Translations under genes and position numbers: made by a program | Notes under the pieces: model-generated | The model's database searches: none | Told to the model about the DNA's origin: nothing | What the model saw: the letters and a program-made list of their open reading frames with translations, nothing else | In this document: piece after piece, positions 50,727 through 54,348 of the stretch | Numbering within the stretch: the stretch's first letter is position 1 | Layout of the letters: each line of letters begins with the position of its first letter | Assembly: GCA_945861635.1 (NCBI GenBank) | Contig: CAMAWH010000002.1 | Location: 1 to 54,348 of the forward strand | Direction: 5' to 3' | Source: Klebsiella pneumoniae | Lineage (GTDB): Bacteria; Myxococcota_A; UBA796; SXON01 | DNA: 54,348 bases

Positions 50727-51778
50727 TACCAACCCCCAATCAAACGGTCGAGATCCAGCGGATTCACAGCGGAGGCCCCGTCCGTCGGAATAATGATGAG
50801 CTGCGTGTTGCTCACCGCCTCCGCCATCTTCAGACCGACGATGTTCGACGCGCCGGCCGCCGACAATGCGTCATTTTCGAGGCGACTGGCTTCCGCCTCC
50901 GCGAGCGCAACGAGCAGGCCACCCTCCGCAATGCGCTGGCGACTGTACAGTTCGTAGTCAGCCTTGATTTTTCGCACTTCGGTGTCGCCGCGTTCCTTTT
51001 CGACGTCGACCGTGGCCTGACCGGCGGCGAGGACGCGATTCTTTTCTGCCTCCTCAGTAGCTGCGATGGCCTCCGCGCGGTTCTTGAACACCATCTGATC
51101 CTGAATCTTTCGGCCTTCAATCGCCTCTTGATAACGTTCGTCGTACGCGTAGTGCCGCACCATCACTCCCCACACCTGAATGCCCTCGGACTGCAAACCC
51201 TCGTTCAGGATATCGCGCGCTTCCTCCGCCTTTTCGCGACGATAGGCGCCCTGATAGAACTGCTCGGCGTCCAACTGGCCCAGTGTCTGGCGAAGCACGG
51301 TGTCGGAGCGCGGGCGGATGAGCGCCGTTTCGTAGGCCGGACCTGGCCCGACGGCGGAAATGAGCTTGAATGGATCAACGATTCGGTACATGACCGAAAC
51401 ATCCACCCGAACACGGTAGCCTTCCGACGTTTGGATATTGATGCTCGGCGCCTGGGCTGCCTCTGTGCTGGACTGTAGCTGATCGTCATTGAATTCAAGC
51501 AGCAGCATGTTTCGCGGAAAGACGTGCAGGCGTTCATACCCAGGGATCACGAAGCGCAGTCCCGGCCCGAGTATCTCCCTCTGGACGCCCTGACCGGGCC
51601 CAAAGTAGACCTGTCGAACCGCAAATTCATACGGTGCAACATAGGTGAAGGTGCTGTTATAGAGAATGGTCGTGAGGATCAGGAGACCTACACCGAGCAG
51701 CCCCCATTTGAGTAGGCCGCCACTCACGAGCGGAATGCTGACTTTCGGACGACCAGACGATGAAGCGGCGGTAGCCAT
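50726..51778 (-). CDS. SPFH/Band-7 domain membrane protein
   Basis: 350 residues. One N-terminal membrane helix ('WGLLGVGLLILTTILYNSTF'), an SPFH domain ~60-240 ('GPGLRFVIPGYERLHVFPRN', 'YRVRVDVSVMYRIVDPFKL', 'LGQLDAEQFYQGAYRRE') and a long coiled coil ('AEAIAATEEAEKNRVLAAG'). Ends 'IPTDGASAVNPLDLDRLI', parallel to its partner. The two would form a ring-shaped membrane scaffold; homologues regulate proteases and lipid microdomains. Directly follows the small membrane gene on the same strand. Confidence 0.9.
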   Translation of the reverse strand: MATAASSSGRPKVSIPLVSGGLLKWGLLGVGLLILTTILYNSTFTYVAPYEFAVRQVYFGPGQGVQREILGPGLRFVIPGYERLHVFPRNMLLLEFNDDQLQSSTEAAQAPSINIQTSEGYRVRVDVSVMYRIVDPFKLISAVGPGPAYETALIRPRSDTVLRQTLGQLDAEQFYQGAYRREKAEEARDILNEGLQSEGIQVWGVMVRHYAYDERYQEAIEGRKIQDQMVFKNRAEAIAATEEAEKNRVLAAGQATVDVEKERGDTEVRKIKADYELYSRQRIAEGGLLVALAEAEASRLENDALSAAGASNIVGLKMAEAVSNTQLIIIPTDGASAVNPLDLDRLIGGW

Positions 51779-52372
51779 TTAATGAATATCCTCTGCTCGA
51801 CGGGGTTTTTTCGGAGCGTCCCCGTTGGATTCCGCTTCGGCGATGATCGGTGTTTCGGGTAATTGATCGACGGCATCCTGCACGCGTCCAAGGTCATCTA
51901 CCACCTCCTGCAGGGCTGCGGCATACTGCCGTCGGAGCCAGGCGGCGCGAATCTCGGGAAAAAGCAGGACCACAAACGGAAGAAGCAGGAACGGCAGCCC
52001 GAACGGCTCGCGCACGACGCGGATGAGCACGTCGGCCGCCACGATCGACGCCGCCGTTGCGACGATTCGCGCGAATATTCCCGAACCGACGATCCCGTAT
52101 CCCTTGGCTTCGGCAGCGTTCTGGGCAAGCGCCAGGCGGGTGTATCGCGGCACGAACGAGTCCGTGATTTCACGCTCCAAACGCGCGGCTTGGGCGGTGT
52201 CCCCCATCACGGAACGACACTCGCGCGCCCACGCTGACGTGGCCTCCTTTGAAATTCGAGGTACCGCCTCCGCGGCCGAATCCGGCCGGCCGACCCAGGC
52301 TCGCCTCGTGCCCTCCAAGCGCTCGATGAGCTGGGCGGCGATGGTATCGAGGCGGTAGGAGGGAGCGGCCAT
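51779..52372 (-). CDS. Membrane protein in the SPFH operon
   Basis: 197 residues. Start 'MAAPSYRLDTIAAQL'; 80 earlier codons overlap the oxidoreductase region. N-terminal soluble helices to ~100, two adjacent hydrophobic segments at ~110-150 ('IFARIVATAASIVAADVLI', 'LPFLLLPFVVLLFP'), and a C-terminal charged coiled coil ('EVVDDLGRVQDAVDQLP'). Its stop abuts the ATG of the SPFH gene. No family recognised; probably a scaffold partner. Confidence 0.65.
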   Translation of the reverse strand: MAAPSYRLDTIAAQLIERLEGTRRAWVGRPDSAAEAVPRISKEATSAWARECRSVMGDTAQAARLEREITDSFVPRYTRLALAQNAAEAKGYGIVGSGIFARIVATAASIVAADVLIRVVREPFGLPFLLLPFVVLLFPEIRAAWLRRQYAAALQEVVDDLGRVQDAVDQLPETPIIAEAESNGDAPKKPRRAEDIH

Positions 52373-52397
52373 TCGCGGGGAGGATAACGCGCTCGCC

Positions 52398-53345
52398 CTA
52401 CGCAAATCGTGCGGACGCGAGGGCTGCGGGCAGAGAAGGCGCGATCCGGCCAAGCACGCCGTCGACGACTGCCTCCGCGGCCGCCATGCCATAGGACAAG
52501 CCCGAAACGCCGAACCCGACGCACGCAACGACGCGCGGCCGCCCAGGAATAGGTCCGATGATCGGCAGGCCATCGCAACTCCAGCCAACAATCCCCGCCC
52601 AGGCATCGACAACCTCGTTGGCCGGCTTCCCCGTCAACCGAGCCAGCATCGCCGTTACCGTCGGTGACGGCGCCATCGATGTTTCCCCAACCTCCATGTG
52701 TGAGGTCGCCCACCGCGCACCGCTGGCTACCAAGCCTCCGCTCCAGCGCACCGACATGTGTTGGCTCACGACGGGACAGGCGAGCGCGGGGCCGGCGAAT
52801 CGAACGGCCTGAAAGCGAACGGGCATGAGTTTGTCGGCAAGCCAGGGATCGCTCGTGTCACACCCCGTTGCCAGAACGTCGATCTCGGCCACCCCTGGCG
52901 TCGCAACGACGGGGATGTTTCCAGGGGCTAGCGCCGCCGCAAGGACCGTGAGATCGGCGAGGCCACCCTCCGCGAGTTGGTAGCCCCCCGCCGCGTCCTC
53001 GGTGGACAACCCCAGGCGCCGCGCGGCCGCCCGCGACTCGGGAATTTCCGCGAGTTCCTCTCCCTTTGCGCGTACGCGAATGCCCGTGCGCGCGAGTCCG
53101 GGGAGAAGTGCGACGGACCGGCGCAGAAACACGCTGACGTCCAACGCCATCGTCAGTCCGAGCGCCGCCTCGAACCGATGAGGGTGCTCGGCGTGAATCG
53201 GTAGCGCAACGCCGACGGAACGCCCGGAAGCGCCGCCGAATGCGCCGCGCGGATCGACGATCTGCACGGTCGCGCCTGCCTCGCGGAGCCCCTTCGCGAT
53301 GGCGAGCCCAATCCAGCCCGCGCCATGGACCTGAACGTCGATCAT
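52398..53345 (-). CDS. FAD-dependent oxidoreductase (DAO family)
   Basis: 315 residues. N-terminal Rossmann FAD site 'VHGAGWIGLAIAKGLREAG' followed by 'VQIVDPRGAFGGASGRSVG', and a C-terminal 'GWSCDGLPIIGPIPGRPRV', 'CVGFGVSGLSYGMAAAEAV', both standard in glycine/sarcosine oxidase-like DAO proteins. Short for the family (usually 370+), with a reduced substrate domain. First gene of the selD run on this strand, but function in it is unclear. Substrate not deducible. Confidence 0.85.
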   Translation of the reverse strand: MIDVQVHGAGWIGLAIAKGLREAGATVQIVDPRGAFGGASGRSVGVALPIHAEHPHRFEAALGLTMALDVSVFLRRSVALLPGLARTGIRVRAKGEELAEIPESRAAARRLGLSTEDAAGGYQLAEGGLADLTVLAAALAPGNIPVVATPGVAEIDVLATGCDTSDPWLADKLMPVRFQAVRFAGPALACPVVSQHMSVRWSGGLVASGARWATSHMEVGETSMAPSPTVTAMLARLTGKPANEVVDAWAGIVGWSCDGLPIIGPIPGRPRVVACVGFGVSGLSYGMAAAEAVVDGVLGRIAPSLPAALASARFA

Positions 53346-53417
53346 TGCAGGGGGCTAACCGCCGGCACGCATCGCGCGCTTGACGCGTCGCGGGCGGCGA
53401 GTAAGAGGGCGGCCGTC

Positions 53418-53492
53418 GGGCGCATAACTCAGCGGAAGAGTACTACCTTCACACGGTAGGAGTCGCAGGTTCAAATCCTGCTGCGCCCACCA
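53418..53492 (+). tRNA. tRNA-Val (anticodon CAC)
   Basis: 75 bases including encoded CCA. Acceptor GGGCGCA pairs with TGCGCCC; D-stem ACTC/GAGT; anticodon stem CTACC/GGTAG with loop TTCACAC, so anticodon CAC (reads GUG); T-arm GCAGG-TTCAAAT-CCTGC. The 3' CCA is encoded in the gene. Confidence 0.96.
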
Positions 53493-53539
53493 TATCTGCA
53501 GTCCGTGGACTTCTCGGCGGCGAACCCAGAAGATCGGTT

Positions 53540-54214
53540 TCAAGCGCAGCAGGGGGATACCGGGATCGGCGCGTACCGAACGCCAGATTCCATAGGTTCT
53601 TCGCAGGACATTTCGGAGTTCGAACGCGCGATCAGCCGATGTGGTGCCGCAGCGACCGATCCCCGAACCCCGGCGACGGTCCGTCGATCCACAGCGTGTG
53701 GCGCCTGCGCCGAAGGCGGTCGATTAGCGCCCGCACCACGGGTTCGAGTGAGGGCCCAACTGGGTGCGGGAACGGGAACGGCGAGCCCGTCCTCGTTCCG
53801 GACGACGTGGCCTGCGGTAACGAGCCGGTCGAAAGCGACGCCGAGGGTCTGGTTGCGGACGCCCACCCGCTCGCGCAGCGCGGTAGGGGTCAGCGGGCGG
53901 TCGGCCAGGGCAACGACGATGCGGTCGATGGTAGGGATCGTGGCCACCCGATCGACCATCAGCCTGGGTGGACCGCCGTCGAGGCGCACGGCTAGGGGCG
54001 CCGGTGACCGATGCCCGCGATGCTCGACGACGAGCGTGGGCTCGCCGTCACGACGTAGCCGGTAGGCGCTGCCGTCGCCCCAGGCGTCAAGGTCGCCGGA
54101 CCCTCGCAGGGCCTGCCCCGGCTCGGGCGCGCCAACGCGAGGTACGGGCTGGTCGCCCTCGCCGGCATCGCGCCGGCGACCCCGGCTGACGCGGGCTAGT
54201 GTCCCCAGGTGCAT
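53540..54214 (-). pseudogene. Truncated RepA-like hexameric helicase/AAA ATPase fragment
   Basis: The recognisable part is the C-terminal end of a RepA/DnaB-type ATPase: 'GQALRGSGDLDAWGDGSAY', 'PTLVVEHRGHRSPAPL' , 'RIVVALADRPLTPTALRERV'. The Walker A and B regions that must precede this are absent; upstream the frame turns Arg-rich and unnatural. The C-terminal winged-helix part survives to about 53700, then the frame continues without resemblance to the family. It lies 48 bases from the 3' end of tRNA-Val, so I infer a scar of an integrated plasmid or element. Confidence 0.6.
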
Positions 54215-54348
54215 GGATCATGCTTCCATCCTCCCCTCCTTCGGAGCCGCCTTGAGAAGTCTCTCCATCGTCCCGCCTGTCATGCTCTCAGCGTGCGCCC
54301 TGGCCCAGGATCCCGTGCGGAGCGACTCCGACAAATACACGGTGGTAC
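54213..54348 (+). CDS. Partial exported protein at the window edge
   Basis: An open frame from ATG 54213 runs off the window after 45 codons. It has a signal-like stretch 'LRSLSIVPPVMLSACALAQ' followed by 'DPVRSDSDKYTVV'; a TTG at 54252 would give a more typical signal peptide. Lipobox LSAC or cleavage after ALA are both possible. The last residues resemble the start of small cupin-like exported proteins, but too little is present to say. Confidence 0.5.
   Translation, partial: MDHASILPSFGAALRSLSIVPPVMLSACALAQDPVRSDSDKYTVV

Noticed and set aside
53355..53543. Minus-strand frame containing 'AQQDLNLRLLPCEGSTLPLSY'-type residues
   Set aside because: It is the antisense of tRNA-Val; this peptide is a known artefact of translating tRNA genes.

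Overview
The window reads as a piece of chromosome from a GC-rich, probably uncultivated member of the Myxococcota (old Deltaproteobacteria). This is inferred from gene content. It carries many lipoproteins with MopE-type Asp/Cys repeats, Asp-rich 'DADSDTD' linkers, two proteins with MYXO-CTERM-like tails, and a microcompartment locus whose hexamer protein closely resembles the one I remember from Haliangium ochraceum. It also has a selenoprotein form of SelD, seen directly as an in-frame UGA followed by a SECIS-like hairpin. Gene density is high. Many genes overlap by 1-4 bases (GTGA, ATGA, TGATG), and these overlaps fix several start codons.

Layout. 190-2369: a VapBC-type toxin-antitoxin pair, a probable decayed LVIVD-propeller gene, a DUF2237 protein and a nucleotidyltransferase-fold protein. 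2521-9597: a MopE/FG-GAP lipoprotein, a hydroxyacid-oxoacid transhydrogenase coupled to a hotdog thioesterase, a frameshifted remnant, an SUMF1-like lipoprotein and a radical SAM enzyme. 9644-20438: an IPT-domain lipoprotein and a WecG/TagA glycosyltransferase, converging on a tight minus-strand operon of Thr-type sulfatase-fold enzyme, lysophospholipid-type acyltransferase, second phosphodiesterase-fold membrane protein, GT4 glycosyltransferase, DUF362 ferredoxin-like protein and MopE/fibrinogen-like lipoprotein. The operon is probably for envelope glycolipid or glycan assembly. 20567-22516: a large envelope protein.

22534-27869: a compact bacterial microcompartment locus with one BMC-H, two BMC-T and three BMC-P shell genes, an acylating aldehyde dehydrogenase with an N-terminal encapsulation-type helix, and a class II aldolase with a probable C-terminal one. 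A divergent 2TM/coiled-coil gene lies inside the locus. The likely chemistry is a sugar-phosphate aldol cleavage that releases an aldehyde, then oxidation of that aldehyde to an acyl-CoA inside the shell. No PduL, kinase or alcohol dehydrogenase is present.

28009-40741: a lipoprotein, an asparagine-synthetase-like protein and a peroxiredoxin-like protein run divergently from the shell genes, and both enzyme-like proteins lack their catalytic residues. Then come a GYF_2-like membrane protein, a fatty acid desaturase, an IDH/IMDH-family dehydrogenase, a thiolase, three secreted proteins (one a matrixin-type metalloprotease), a LeuA/NifV-family enzyme and a TetR regulator. 40738-47037 (minus): deoxynucleoside kinase, panB, panC, a small membrane protein and three lipoproteins, one with an intact set of PHM-type copper ligands. 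47215-53345: ssb, then a minus-strand run of FAD oxidoreductase, membrane protein, two SPFH proteins, selenoprotein SelD and two membrane proteins. 53418-54348: tRNA-Val(CAC), a truncated RepA-like helicase fragment that looks like an integration scar, and the start of an exported protein that runs off the window.
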